Made by a program: the position numbers and the translations under genes
The notes under the pieces: generated by a model
What the model saw: the letters and a program-made list of their open reading frames with translations, nothing else
Database searches by the model: none
What the model was told of the DNA's origin: nothing
Shown here: positions 1-9,500 of the stretch, in pieces
How the letters are laid out: every line of letters begins with the position of its first letter
How positions within the stretch are numbered: position 1 is the stretch's first letter
From: Acanthococcus lagerstroemiae
Lineage: Eukaryota; Arthropoda; Insecta; Hemiptera; Eriococcidae
NCBI GenBank assembly: GCA_031841125.1
Contig: CM063110.1
Coordinates: 17,603,626-17,667,625, forward strand
Length of the DNA: 64,000 nucleotides
Direction: 5' to 3'

Positions 1-550
1 AATAAGTTTCTGACCCCTTCTTGCAGTGAAACTCTTAAGATTAATTCAATGCCTTCACCAGAGTTATTTCATACCTTGGGAAATGGGCAGGTTGACTTTG
101 AAGCACAAACATGGACAGGTTTAGAGGTGTACTCACGGAGCCCCCACCAAATAATTGAAAAAATAAAGGGAAAAAATACAAATAGATACAAATTGTTTGC
201 CGATCGTCAATCGATTGCTCATATGCACGAAAAATTCCGATTATCTCACTCCTCCTCCCCACGGAAAATTACAAATCCTAAAAAGTTACCACTAGATACC
301 ATTACCAATCTATAAAATCATTAAAAATCAGATTTCATTTTTTCTTAATGGGTGTACACATATTATTTCAACTTAACGTTTGTGTGCATTCTGCGAGGGA
401 GGGCTCCATCAAGCTTGTGTCCCGGGGCCTAAAAATCCTAAATCCGGCCCTAAGCACCAAACGTTCTTTCTTTTGGGTGAGGTGGTGCTGTATGAGCCGA
501 ACGGTCAGACCTTGTAGTCCATTGCACTTTTCCTCAGGTTGCTGTTAGGG
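1..550. other. Unassigned repeat-like DNA
   Basis: No coding region is supported here. Short open frames exist on both strands but show no domain or splice structure. The stretch around 415-465 (a 'cccggggcctaaaaatccta' phrase) reads like degraded repeat. It borders the first hairpin of the virus-like element to its right. Confidence 0.4.
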
Positions 551-559
551 ATCAGCTTA

Positions 560-646
560 GTAGTATATAATTAGTGTGATACAGACACACTTTTTTTTTT
601 CGAAGAAAAAAAAATGTGTGGATGTATCACACTAATTATATACTAC
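560..646. repeat. Perfect 23-bp inverted repeat with T/A-tract inner stem
   Basis: Bases 560-582 are perfectly complementary to 624-646. Inside lies a second stem, with CACAC plus ten T at 586-600 facing nine A plus TGTGTG at 606-620, closed by a short CGAAG loop. The whole unit folds into one long hairpin. The decamer atcagcttag sits just before or overlapping the stem (551-560) and recurs before the second hairpin at 790-799. It may be a terminal structure of the virus-like element to the right, or a small palindromic MITE. Confidence 0.8.
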
Positions 647-796
647 ATCCACATCATATTTACTCTAATTTAGCGTTTTTTCAACATGCTCAACGAATCT
701 CAACGAATGTAAAATCGGTTCAAGAACTAATTTTTCAACACACTAAATGAACTTTCAACAAACTCAAAATCGGTTTCAAGAATCAATAATCAGCTT

Positions 797-833
797 AGCA
801 GCTGCGGAGCACCTACGGTGCGACGCAGCTGCT
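797..833. repeat. GC-rich hairpin (10 + 5 bp stem)
   Basis: AGCAGCTGCG (797-806) pairs perfectly with CGCAGCTGCT (824-833). After a two-base internal mismatch, GCACC (809-813) pairs with GGTGC (817-821) around a TAC loop. The GC-rich stem stands out in an AT-rich background and follows a second copy of the decamer atcagcttag. Confidence 0.75.
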
Positions 834-859
834 TTAAAAAAAATTCTGGCTCACATTTA

Positions 860-1640
860 ATTTTACTACTATTTAACCGAAAAACCTGTATCATATTTAG
901 TTTACCACTACTCAACCGAAATTCCTGCACCCCATTCTTTACGGTTTCAAGTCCGTAGATCCAGACTCACCTTTTTCGGTACAATAAGCTTCAATGGGGA
1001 CCATTTCAATAATCAGAACAAGAACCGATAAAATAAATACGCTTATAAATCCGATGAACTCGATACAGTAATGAATCCGTAATTTTTCCAAGCTCACTTT
1101 TTTTTTTCAACAGGTTCAACAAATTTCAACATCTATAATTTCGGTAATAAATGCGTAATTTTTTCAAGCTCACATTTTTTTGCGATGGTGGATGAGTAAT
1201 TTTTTCCAACGTTCAAACACAAATCTGATAATTTGCTTATTGGTCTTACGCGACTCATAACCTGACTCACATTTAATAATTCTCAAGTCACATTTTTTTA
1301 CAAGGTCACTAAACAGCAGTTTGGTGCATAAGATTAATGTGTATGAGAGAGGAGAGAAAGAAAATGATGTATTCCTAATTCATTCATGGTTTATCAAGGT
1401 CACCAAACTCCTGTTTGGTCCATAAGACTCAATGCGTTATAGAGAAAAACATGTACGGTATGCAGACCAAACTACTGTTGCTTCCATAAGACCAATGTAA
1501 CTGAGAGAGAAAGAAAATTACATATTCTTAATTCATTCATAGTTTATCAAGGTCACCAAACTCCTGTCCATAAGACTCAATGTGTTATAGATGGACCATA
1601 AGACTTATCGAGTTATAGAGAGATGTATATCTGAGAGAGA
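860..1640. repeat. Non-coding direct repeats left of the zinc-ribbon ORF
   Basis: Two kinds of repetition are visible. At 845-935 the phrases 'actcaaccgaaa' and 'ctactatttaaccgaa' recur. At 1290-1620 a block containing 'attcattcat(g/a)gtttatcaaggtcaccaaactcctg' occurs twice about 154 bp apart (near 1378 and 1532), together with repeated 'ccataagactcaatg' phrases. Nothing here codes. The repeats lie between the hairpins and the virus-like ORFs. Confidence 0.6.
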
Positions 1641-1674
1641 ACAAGCATTGGAAAAGAGAGAAAAAATTTAATAT

Positions 1675-1941
1675 TTAGAATCCTATTTTCTTAAAATCTC
1701 CACATATTGTACACTGATTGTACCAATTTCCTTTGAAATGTCTGGTTTCTTCTTTGCATTTATAACAAACAAGTATGATTTCATCTTCATTATAAGTACT
1801 TATCACTCTATAGAGAGTGATTTTACATTGAGTGCATGTTCTGACTTCTTTTTTTAATGTGGATTTAATTTCTTCCTCTGTAATTGAATGTTTGGTTGTT
1901 TTATTACAAGGTCTACAATGTCTTGTCAAAGTTTTCATCAT
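1675..1941 (-). CDS. Small Cys-rich zinc-ribbon protein of the virus-like element (88 aa)
   Basis: This 88-codon ORF is intact from ATG to stop. The protein carries four CxxC knuckles (CRPC, CTQC, CYKC, CTIC near residues 9-12, 36-39, 59-62 and 77-80), which is a tandem zinc-ribbon pattern. The N-terminal half, a CxxC near the start followed by a second CxxC and a 'LYRV' strand, resembles the short DUF5679-like zinc ribbons found in large DNA viruses and related elements; this is recognition by eye only. It is transcribed away from the polymerase ORFs, and an AT-rich 216-base spacer at 1942-2157 separates the divergent ORFs. Base composition matches the polymerase region rather than the host genes, which argues that it belongs to the inserted element. 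Function unknown; it may bind nucleic acid. Confidence 0.5.
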   Translation of the reverse strand: MMKTLTRHCRPCNKTTKHSITEEEIKSTLKKEVRTCTQCKITLYRVISTYNEDEIILVCYKCKEETRHFKGNWYNQCTICGDFKKIGF

Positions 1942-2130
1942 GTTTGTTGGTTAATATATGTTTAATAACTATTATTTCAATTTCTTTTGATTTTATTCAT
2001 TAACTTAAAAATTGCCACATTTTTCTAATCTGGTGAGTATATTTATTGAGAAAAAAGTTGAAAAATGAATATAAAATAATGTGAGTCAACTAATTTTTAA
2101 TTTAAAAAAATTCTTTATACATTTTTTCTT

Positions 2131-2138
2131 TATAAATA
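2131..2138 (+). promoter_or_regulatory. TATA box upstream of the SAP-like ORF
   Basis: TATAAATA lies 27 bases upstream of the ATG at 2158. If transcription starts about 30 bases downstream, as is usual, the leader would be almost absent. A very short leader is plausible for a compact viral promoter, but the match could be chance in such AT-rich DNA. Confidence 0.35.
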
Positions 2139-2157
2139 ATAGCTTACAATTAGCAAA

Positions 2158-2430
2158 ATGGATTTAATCACAAAACTTCAAAATGAATTCTCTAGAGAAG
2201 AATTATATAATTACCTCAAAAAGGAGAATATAAAAGGATGTTCAAGATTAAAGAAAAATAATCTAGTAAAACTTGTGGCCCAAAAATTGATAAAAAATAA
2301 GACACCACTGGTATTCAATTTTGGTGATAGCATTTTTAGTACAGATAAACCAGATCAAAAATTCCATCAATTTAAATTTGATCCCAGTATTTTCAGTACT
2401 GACACACCTGAACAATTACCCCCAAGATGA
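2158..2430 (+). CDS. SAP-like helix protein of the virus-like element (90 aa)
   Basis: This 90-codon ORF is intact. Residues ~1-45 have the helix-extended loop-helix pattern of a SAP DNA-binding module: an N-terminal LxxELxxYLK-like helix, a glycine in the loop (residues 25-30), then a KNNLVKLVAQKL helix. Residues ~52-85 contain a short internal repeat, 'SIFSTDxP' occurring twice about 24 residues apart. The ORF ends 15 bases before the first polymerase reading frame, in the same orientation. It could be an N-terminal piece of the polymerase polyprotein cut off by a stop codon, or a separate small protein; small SAP-like leaders do precede polymerase frames in such elements. Its low-GC composition matches the polymerase fragment. 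Confidence 0.45.
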   Translation: MDLITKLQNEFSREELYNYLKKENIKGCSRLKKNNLVKLVAQKLIKNKTPLVFNFGDSIFSTDKPDQKFHQFKFDPSIFSTDTPEQLPPR

Positions 2431-2445
2431 GATAGGGATATTGAA

Positions 2446-4380
2446 GTGAGAGAAGGTACTACAAGAAATTGGCAAAATATGATTCATGATTATGAAATAT
2501 ACTGTGATTCTGCAAAGTATGATTTAATAAGATTTCTATTTAAGGTTAATGAAAAACTTTATGAAATTCCTAAAAGAGAATTGAAAACAAAGAATAGTAT
2601 AAGCTTTCAATTGGTAGCAGTTGTAGACTATATTGAAGTTGATTTATCTGGTGAACAAGTTGATACTCATAGAAATTATTTTCGATCAACAAGAAATATT
2701 ATAGTTCATTCAAGTGCAATTAAAAGTGCCCTAACATCAGCAAAAAATGAAGTACTAAGAAATTTTAATAGTTACAATGCTAGAAATACAAGATATAGAT
2801 TTGATAGAGTAATTAAAGTTGATATTCATTCTGATCAAAATAATCCTTTGCGTGGCGGAACTTATATTCAATTACCAAGTTTCATTATCTCAAAGAAATG
2901 TTGTATTAATGTGAAAAATATAAAAACTAATAAATTCAAATGTCTCAAGTAAGAAGATCTAAGATGTTTTGAATATGTATTGGAAAGTATTTTAAAACCA
3001 GTAGCAAAAAATGGTGATAGAGTTTCTAACTATGATATTACAAAATATGAAGTCTTGAGTATGCAATAGGTACCCAATTGAATTAGTGCCTGAAAATATT
3101 CAAATTTATGAAAATTTCATAAATAGGTCAATTAATATTTACAGATACGATGATGTTGAGATAAGTTTGTATTATCAAAGTCAAAAATTTAATAACAAAG
3201 AAGGACATATAAATTTACTATTGTATAAAGAACATATTGTTGGAATTAAAAATTTAAGCGCTTTATTAAAAGGACAAATTCATAGAAATTCCAATCATGT
3301 CCATATTTGTATGAAATGTCATAAGAAATTTCAAATAGAGACAGACTATAATTCTCATATTGAACATTGTATTCATGAAAAACAAAATATTAAAATGCCA
3401 ACTGATAAAAATAATATTAGAAAATACTATTCATTTCATGCTGAACAATATCATCCATATACTTTAACTTTGGATTTTGAATGCACATTGAAAAAGATGA
3501 ATAAACAAATAACTAAAACAACAAAATATATTCATAAACATGTTCCAAATACCAAATAGTTTCTGTTTCTATTCAGATGAAATGAGAGAGCAATTAATGA
3601 GACATAGTAGTATAGAGACATTGATGAAATATTTCAATAAATTGCTACAATATCATGGGGAAAAATATCATACTTCGAGAATGAAGAATGAAAAAATGAT
3701 TTGGGGAAAAGATGAAGCTATCAAGTTCAAATCAGCTACACATTGTCATATTTGTAATCATGAATTCAAAAATGAAAATGAAAAAATAAAAGATCACGAT
3801 CATTTTACTGGTAATTTTAGAGGAGCAGCTTGTAATAAATGTAATTTGAACTTGACAATGCCCAAATTCATTTCAGTATTAATTCATAATTTAAAATACG
3901 ATTCAAAGATATTTTTAAGATGGTTATTAAAAATATGTAATGAATATTATGAACAAAAATATGATTTGAATATTATTCCAAAAAATAATGAAAATTATAG
4001 CACATTTTCTAGAGAAGTAATTATTGATGAATATGAACAAGATTATGATTTAACAAAATGTCTCAAATGTAATAAAAAGTATTATGATGAAATATTAGAT
4101 AAATGTCCCAAGTGTGATGCAAATTTAATTCCCAATCTTGAAATACTTAGGAAAGGTGATAAAATATATAGACCATATTCTGAATCAGATCTATTAATCA
4201 AATTTGATACACAAAAATATGATATATCAAAATGTCTAAAATGTAATAAGAAGAAAAAAGATGAAATATGGGAGAAATGTCCAAAATGTGATAAACCTAA
4301 TCTTAATATAAAAAGAAAGGGTGATAAATTTCCAAAAACAATGGAATTTAGATTTAAGTTCAGCATAAGAAGCGCGAGGC
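2446..4380 (+). pseudogene. Protein-primed family B DNA polymerase, N-terminal fragment, broken (Maverick/adintovirus type)
   Basis: Three reading frames in the same direction (2446-2952, 3086-3559 and 3540-4391) together resemble the N-terminal half of the polymerase of Maverick/Polinton, adintovirus and related insect virus-like elements. In order I see: the 'NPLRG..Y..LP' N-terminal block (2446-2952); a C2H2/C2HC finger near 3305-3375; an 'LDFE' exonuclease motif near 3470-3482; an endonuclease VII-like Cys-His module with DHDHFTG and CNKCNL near 3740-3855; and an HNLxYDS exonuclease-region motif near 3880-3905. Two consecutive Cys4 modules at about 4055-4300 look like an internal duplication. 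Breaks: an in-frame TAA at 2950, a shift near 3066-3072, a shift near 3545-3560, and loss of the rest of the protein after about 4350. The palm catalytic motifs are absent, so this is not a functional polymerase. Confidence 0.75.
4045..4315 (+). repeat. Tandem duplication of a Cys4 zinc-ribbon module inside the polymerase frame
   Basis: Two stretches about 170 bp apart encode the same pattern: a KCLKCNKK knuckle, an acidic spacer, a KCPKCD knuckle, then (L/I).(I)..KGDK. They lie in one open frame without stops, between the HNLxYD-type exonuclease region and the truncation point. The two copies have diverged, so the duplication is not recent. Confidence 0.65.
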
Positions 4381-4389
4381 GACTTACGT

Positions 4390-4700
4390 AATCAATGTTT
4401 TTTCGGGATTTAATTGATGCGAAATCTAATTTTGATAGCCGCGTAGTTCTGTTGTATTATACAAATGTTTTGGTCTTACACGTTTCCACTTTGAATGTGT
4501 CGATTTCAAATTTATACGAACTCTAATTTTGATAGCCGGGTAGTTTTCTATTTTTATAATACTATTCCTTGTCGAGAGTTGCGTTTTTTTAAACGTGAAT
4601 GGCCTTAAACATTTCGGCCGAATACCACTCTAGTCCTTGTCGACATTTGCGTTTTTTTGAAACGTTAACGACTTAAAACGTGTCGACAGTGTCTTGATTT
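4390..4700. repeat. Short direct repeats beside the truncated polymerase
   Basis: 'ctaattttgatagccg(c/g)gtagtt' occurs near 4425 and again near 4523. A second pair, 'ccttgtcga..ttgcgttttttt', occurs near 4567 and 4636. No coding signal. The DNA starts where polymerase similarity stops, so it either belongs to another repeat that truncated the element or is its decayed remainder. Confidence 0.5.
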
Positions 4701-4773
4701 CGCGAGGAACAAGCGAAGCGAGTTCCGAGTGCTTTTCGGCCAAGGCCGAAAAGTCGGTACTGCTTTCGCGAAT

Positions 4774-4900
4774 TTTGTATTTTTTGTTAAATTTAAAAAT
4801 TGATGGTGAAATTTGTTGTACTTTTACCATTTCTGAGTTGAAAATGTTGGGGGCCGTCGCCCCCTCCCACCCAAAAAAGCCAAGTCGGCGCCTATGTTTG
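4774..4900 (+). repeat. Dispersed repeat R1, copy 1
   Basis: About 125 bp closely match 21345-21465 in the same orientation. Shared phrases include 'ttttttgttaaattta', 'gtgaaatttgttgtactttt' (with small changes), a 'cgccccctccc' core and an 'aagtcggcgcctatg'-like end. Copy 2 lies inside intron 8 of the HELZ gene. Family unknown. Confidence 0.7.
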
Positions 4901-4904
4901 GTCT

Positions 4905-5290
4905 TGAGGTTGAATCGGAAACCTGATTAAATACTTAAACTCAACAACACAAAAAGTCATATTCCGATACTTTCTTCGATTTTCCAAGTTGAATCAATTT
5001 TGCCCATTTGAAGGAGTCAAAGTTAGATTGTGCGGTCCGAATCGGAGTCGGTCAAATAAGTTCATTTAAATTTCAGAACCCCCAAATCGAGGTCGGATCA
5101 GACCTTTAATATAACATTTTTAAATTCAACGACTCGAAAAAATCTATATTCCGATACCTTGTTCAATTTTCTCAACAAATTCAAGCTAGCCCTACAGAAG
5201 TAGAAATATTCGAATTTGGGGCCCACATCAAGGTCGGATCGAAACCAGATTACATTTTTGAATTTAGCGACCTAAAATGCCCCTGTTTTG
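4905..5290. repeat. Degenerate ~190-bp tandem repeat
   Basis: The phrase 'atattccgatac' occurs near 4961 and again near 5150. The flanking 'cagac/aaacc...aaattcaacgac' and 'aggtcggatc' phrases recur at a similar spacing, with a third partial unit at about 5230-5280. No coding content. Confidence 0.5.
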
Positions 5291-5658
5291 ATGTCTTTCT
5301 TAGTATATGCTTCTATTTAAAATTTCAAAATAATATGGCACCCTCTTCCCCAAGGGGAAGAGAAACTTTTTCACCCCGAAATAAAATAGACCTTCAAACT
5401 TGAAGATACCCGTTTGTCCCGTCTTGATCTGACTTTGCCATGAAAAAAGTAAATGGACCAATTCGTGAAAGTCTTTGCAGAAATACCTGAGCTCACAGTG
5501 TCACATGTACCTTCCCTGACAAAAGATAGCGATGCGAGAGGGCTAATATGTGGGGGTCAATATTGAGAGTGGACTGTACATTGTTCCAGCTCTATGCAAC
5601 TAGTTTGCAAACACGTACAACACACCTGAGACAGTGGTATAAACGGTCAACGGTGTAC
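5291..5658. other. No recognisable feature
   Basis: Unique-looking non-coding DNA between the tandem repeat and the TIR element at 5659. I see no gene. Confidence 0.4.
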
Positions 5659-6110
5659 TTAGGGATGTTAAGCGGAAGCCACTAGCTTAAGTCACAATTT
5701 CGGTCGTCATTCATTAAGCCGAAAGCTACCCAGGCGAATTCTACAAGTCGGCTATCAGCCCATAAGTCAGCCATCTAGGTTTTGTGGCAACTCTTCAATA
5801 ATTCAGCTAATTCCAAAAGTCAAATAAAAAATAATTTATAAATAAAGTGATTAAAAATTTGCTAGCATTCATGTATAAGAAATTTACTGTTTTGAATTGG
5901 TCTTATTACCTATCAAAGTAGTGGGAAATTCCAAGCTCTGTGACTTGTGAATGAAGTCAACTCATGTGCAGAGATTAGGCCGGAAGCCAAACAGCATTAA
6001 GCCATATTTGAAGCCGTAAAATTAGCTTCAAACCATAAGCCAAGTCAACCGGCCGCTTAAAAGCCATCAACTAAGCTTAAGCCAGTGACCATTGACTTAA
6101 CATTCCTGAG
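5659..6110. mobile_element. TIR element (~450 bp), DNA-transposon derivative
   Basis: The left end (tTAGGGATGTTAAG, then a GCCACTAGCTTAAG-like segment) is the inverted counterpart of the right end (GCTTAAGCCAGTGACC then CTTAACATTCCT). The interior is rich in repeated 'aagccg' and 'taagcc' phrases and encodes nothing. The ends resemble hAT-type termini, but I did not find matching 8-bp flanks, so the family is uncertain. Confidence 0.55.
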
Positions 6111-6553
6111 CATGACGTGTCCAGCTCGAGTCTGTAATTGAATTTGGATCTGGTTAAATATGTACTGTTACAGGGCCCATAACAGGTTCCTGTCAACCAT
6201 CCTACGTTTTTCCGTTCTCGTCTTACGAGCTAGTCTCGAAGTGATTTGCGGCGTTCATTTGAGTGTAGTGTTACACTAAAAAACCGAACTGGCTGATGGG
6301 AATACCTGTACATGGTTATAGGTGCTCTACTACCGTCAATGGTTCGTTCAGTCGGACTGATTCCAATATAATGCAAGTCAAATTCTTGCTGATATCTGAT
6401 TCAAACAAAGTTACAATAATCAAACACATTTAATTCATAGAAACTTATCAACAAGTAGTACAAACGATTATCATAATAATACTGATAATAAATATTTACT
6501 GCTTAAAGCTACAAAAAATCTCACTAAGTATTCCAGTTACAATGAAATTCTCA
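6111..6553 (-). other. 3' flank / probable 3' UTR of the SNM1A-type gene
   Basis: Non-coding DNA downstream of the stop codon at 6554-6556 (minus). On the minus strand an ATTAAA hexamer occurs near 6431, a possible weak polyadenylation signal about 120 bases after the stop. Nothing else recognised. Confidence 0.4.
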
Positions 6554-9500
6554 TTATTTGGACATGAACTGATCGATGCGTTGTTGCTTCGCACCAACTT
6601 TATATGAGTCTACCAGTGATTTCAACAATCCATACATGTGACCGTTTTTCATAGGGACGGTAGGAATAATTTTGTCTGCCTTCACAAATTTGATGAATCG
6701 ACAAAGTTCTTCGAAATTGGAATGCTCGCTATATGGAACGCCTAAATGTAAACAGACAAGAATAAACCCCTCCATGTAATTCAATTACAAAAACAGGTCA
6801 ATGGGAATTTCACGTTTCATAAATACACCTCACCGTATATCGTTATGTTGCCTTTAGACGATGAGTTTACCCAATCGTCGGAAGTGGTGCGTCCCATTTC
6901 CCATCCAGTAGGTCTGAATGCGAACACGTGCGTATAAGCGCCATTTAAATCCAATAGATGCTGCTGCAGCCTCTACAAATATTAAGTCAGTATCATCAAT
7001 ATTCCCATCTGCCATAATACCAATTTCTTAAAGAAACCTGAAGTCAACTGGTAAGGTGTACAGCGATACACGCATGCCAAACTGACCCTCAAGGCATCGC
7101 GTCAGACCTGAGGAAAACACTGACTGGAAGACCAAAAATAAAAACGTGCAAGATTTGAACATACACCTATATGCAGTAGAGGCCAGTTTTCTTCCGAAAA
7201 AACCACTAGGGACGCAAAAAGCACCAACATTAACTGGGCTATCATAAGTATATCATTTAAAAATAGGACACTGGTTATATTTCTACTTTACGCGAGAATT
7301 GTATCAACTGGAAGTAACATGAGAAACATAAAATGTAACTGAACTTACGTCAAATCTTAAGTGATTCATAGGTAAAACGTGAATTTTCGCTTCTGCCTTT
7401 TTATTTGTCAAAGCTGATAATATAACTTCGTTATTGACACATCGAAACACATCCACTTTGGGTGGTAATGCCCACAGCTTACATTTTAAAACATCCAGCA
7501 TACCCAGAAATACTTTCTCTTTTCCTGTACAACCACAAATTAACATTAATTAAAACTGTAGTTACAGTTAATTACAACCTTATCAACTTCGCATTATTTA
7601 CCAATGAGGAATGTTCCGGACACAAACAGTGCACGTTCATGTTTCGATGACAGTTCACGTACAATATCCTTCACTCGATCCACAACTTCTTTTTGAGTAG
7701 GAAACACATATTTAGGGTTGAAGTATCTGAAAAACATTGACAGTATGAAACTTGAATTAATAAGTTGATTACCGGTCTCTCGGATGCCACAGAGAGTGTT
7801 CCATTTAAAGTGAAATAGGACTGAAGACTTACGTTGTATCCAAATACAATCCATCAATGTGTGCCCTTTGTAATTCTGGTTCCTCTTCCATTTGGGGGCA
7901 AGCTCTGAAATCCCCTACGTGCAGAAATTGTTCACCACTGACTAACCGGAACAGAATTATCAACGCACCAGGACAACTATAAATAATACAATTATATAAT
8001 ATTTCTTTTTATCTCAGTGACTGTGAAGTCTTGAGGAATCTCCATTTAAAACATACTGGTTAGCATCAAAGCAAGTCACTTCGACTCGATGTATCACAAC
8101 TGGTTGATTCAACTCTAGTACATTCAAATACTTTTCGTTGACTCGTAGTTTCTTCTTAACTAAGTTAGCTACAACAAAACATGCGCGTTTTATTCCAAGT
8201 TATGATAGTCTGATAGCCAACAAAACAAATTATTATTTTACATCCTTTTAGTAGAAAAGAAGACAAGCACTCAGTTATGGCAGCTGCCAAGCAAGTGGCT
8301 ACAGCTTATGCAGTCAATTTGGAAATATTTTTAAAATAAACAGAAACGTTGATTACCTCCACATTTGCTGAACATATTTCTCAAAAGCAATCATTATAGA
8401 GCTATGCTTAACCAAGTCAATACATACATAATTGCCTACTTGAAAATTTCTTCAACCTTTTTATTTATTTACCAATATTTACCCGTGATTAAGGAACAGT
8501 ATATCGGGTGTGAAAATGATTTCTTTAATCCTATGTAATGATCAAGGTGAAAATGGGACAGAAAGTAGGCTGCGATTCCGGGAATACTACCAAATTGGAA
8601 GGCATCGACTGCAAATCCTGTTCCTGAACACAGTACACCGTATTGTCATTAGCAAAATGTACTCACAAATAAGCGTCTATTATCTATTTATTTAATGTAG
8701 AACAAAATACTAGGAGACTTCGCCTCAGAGCTACTTCGTGACCTTTCAGTCAGTGCCTACTTCATTCATATTACCATTCTATTAGAAACTTTCCATTAAG
8801 CTCGGCGTCTGTGAGACTGTCTCTCAAGCTGCCAACTCGTTCCGAAATTACAACACCTTCCGAGCAACTTCTAACCCCTTCTCTGTACATACACCGTCCT
8901 GCAGACCAGATTCCGACGCCATTCACTACGACAGCTAAAAATACTATGAACACCTGCTGCGCACGTGTATCTTCAGCAAGATTTAGATTTGGCTTCCCTA
9001 CCCCTGGCATTCATCATCCTGGAGAAGAAATGTCAACGTCACTCGCTCCAGGAACCAAAAATACATGGAACATATGGACCACGCTGTATGTTTCGCAGGT
9101 TCTCGGTGGTATTAACTCGACTAAGCAAATACTACTGATGGAGCGTCAGCACTGTCCTTCTCGACCACTAGTCACTTTCACTTCCTCAATAACCTGTCAC
9201 CAAGATTGGAAGTTGAAATGTTCACAATCATTACTCTCGTTAGAGCCCTATAACCCATACAAAAGCGGAAATCTGCCATTTTGTAATCAACCGTGCCCGT
9301 GGATGCAGAATCCGACTATGCGGAGCGTACCGTGTAGTCAGTTCGGCATCGACGGGCGCGGTTGGATACAAAATGGCAGTTTTTCGCATTCATACTGTTA
9401 TAGATCTTTACTCTCGCATCCTTGAAACATACCCATTCATCATCAACAAGAATAATGATTCATAAGTACTTAACGAATACTTCACCTGGAATCTTCTTGA

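Noticed and set aside
1290..1620. CRISPR-like array
   Set aside because: Only two long direct repeats about 154 bp apart with no regular short repeats and spacers; the genome is eukaryotic.
2446..4380. Functional viral polymerase
   Set aside because: There is an in-frame stop, at least two frame shifts and complete loss of the palm region.
8811..9425. 204-codon plus-strand open frame
   Set aside because: It lies over intron 3 of the SNM1A-type gene on the opposite strand, crosses the palindromic repeat and has no domain.
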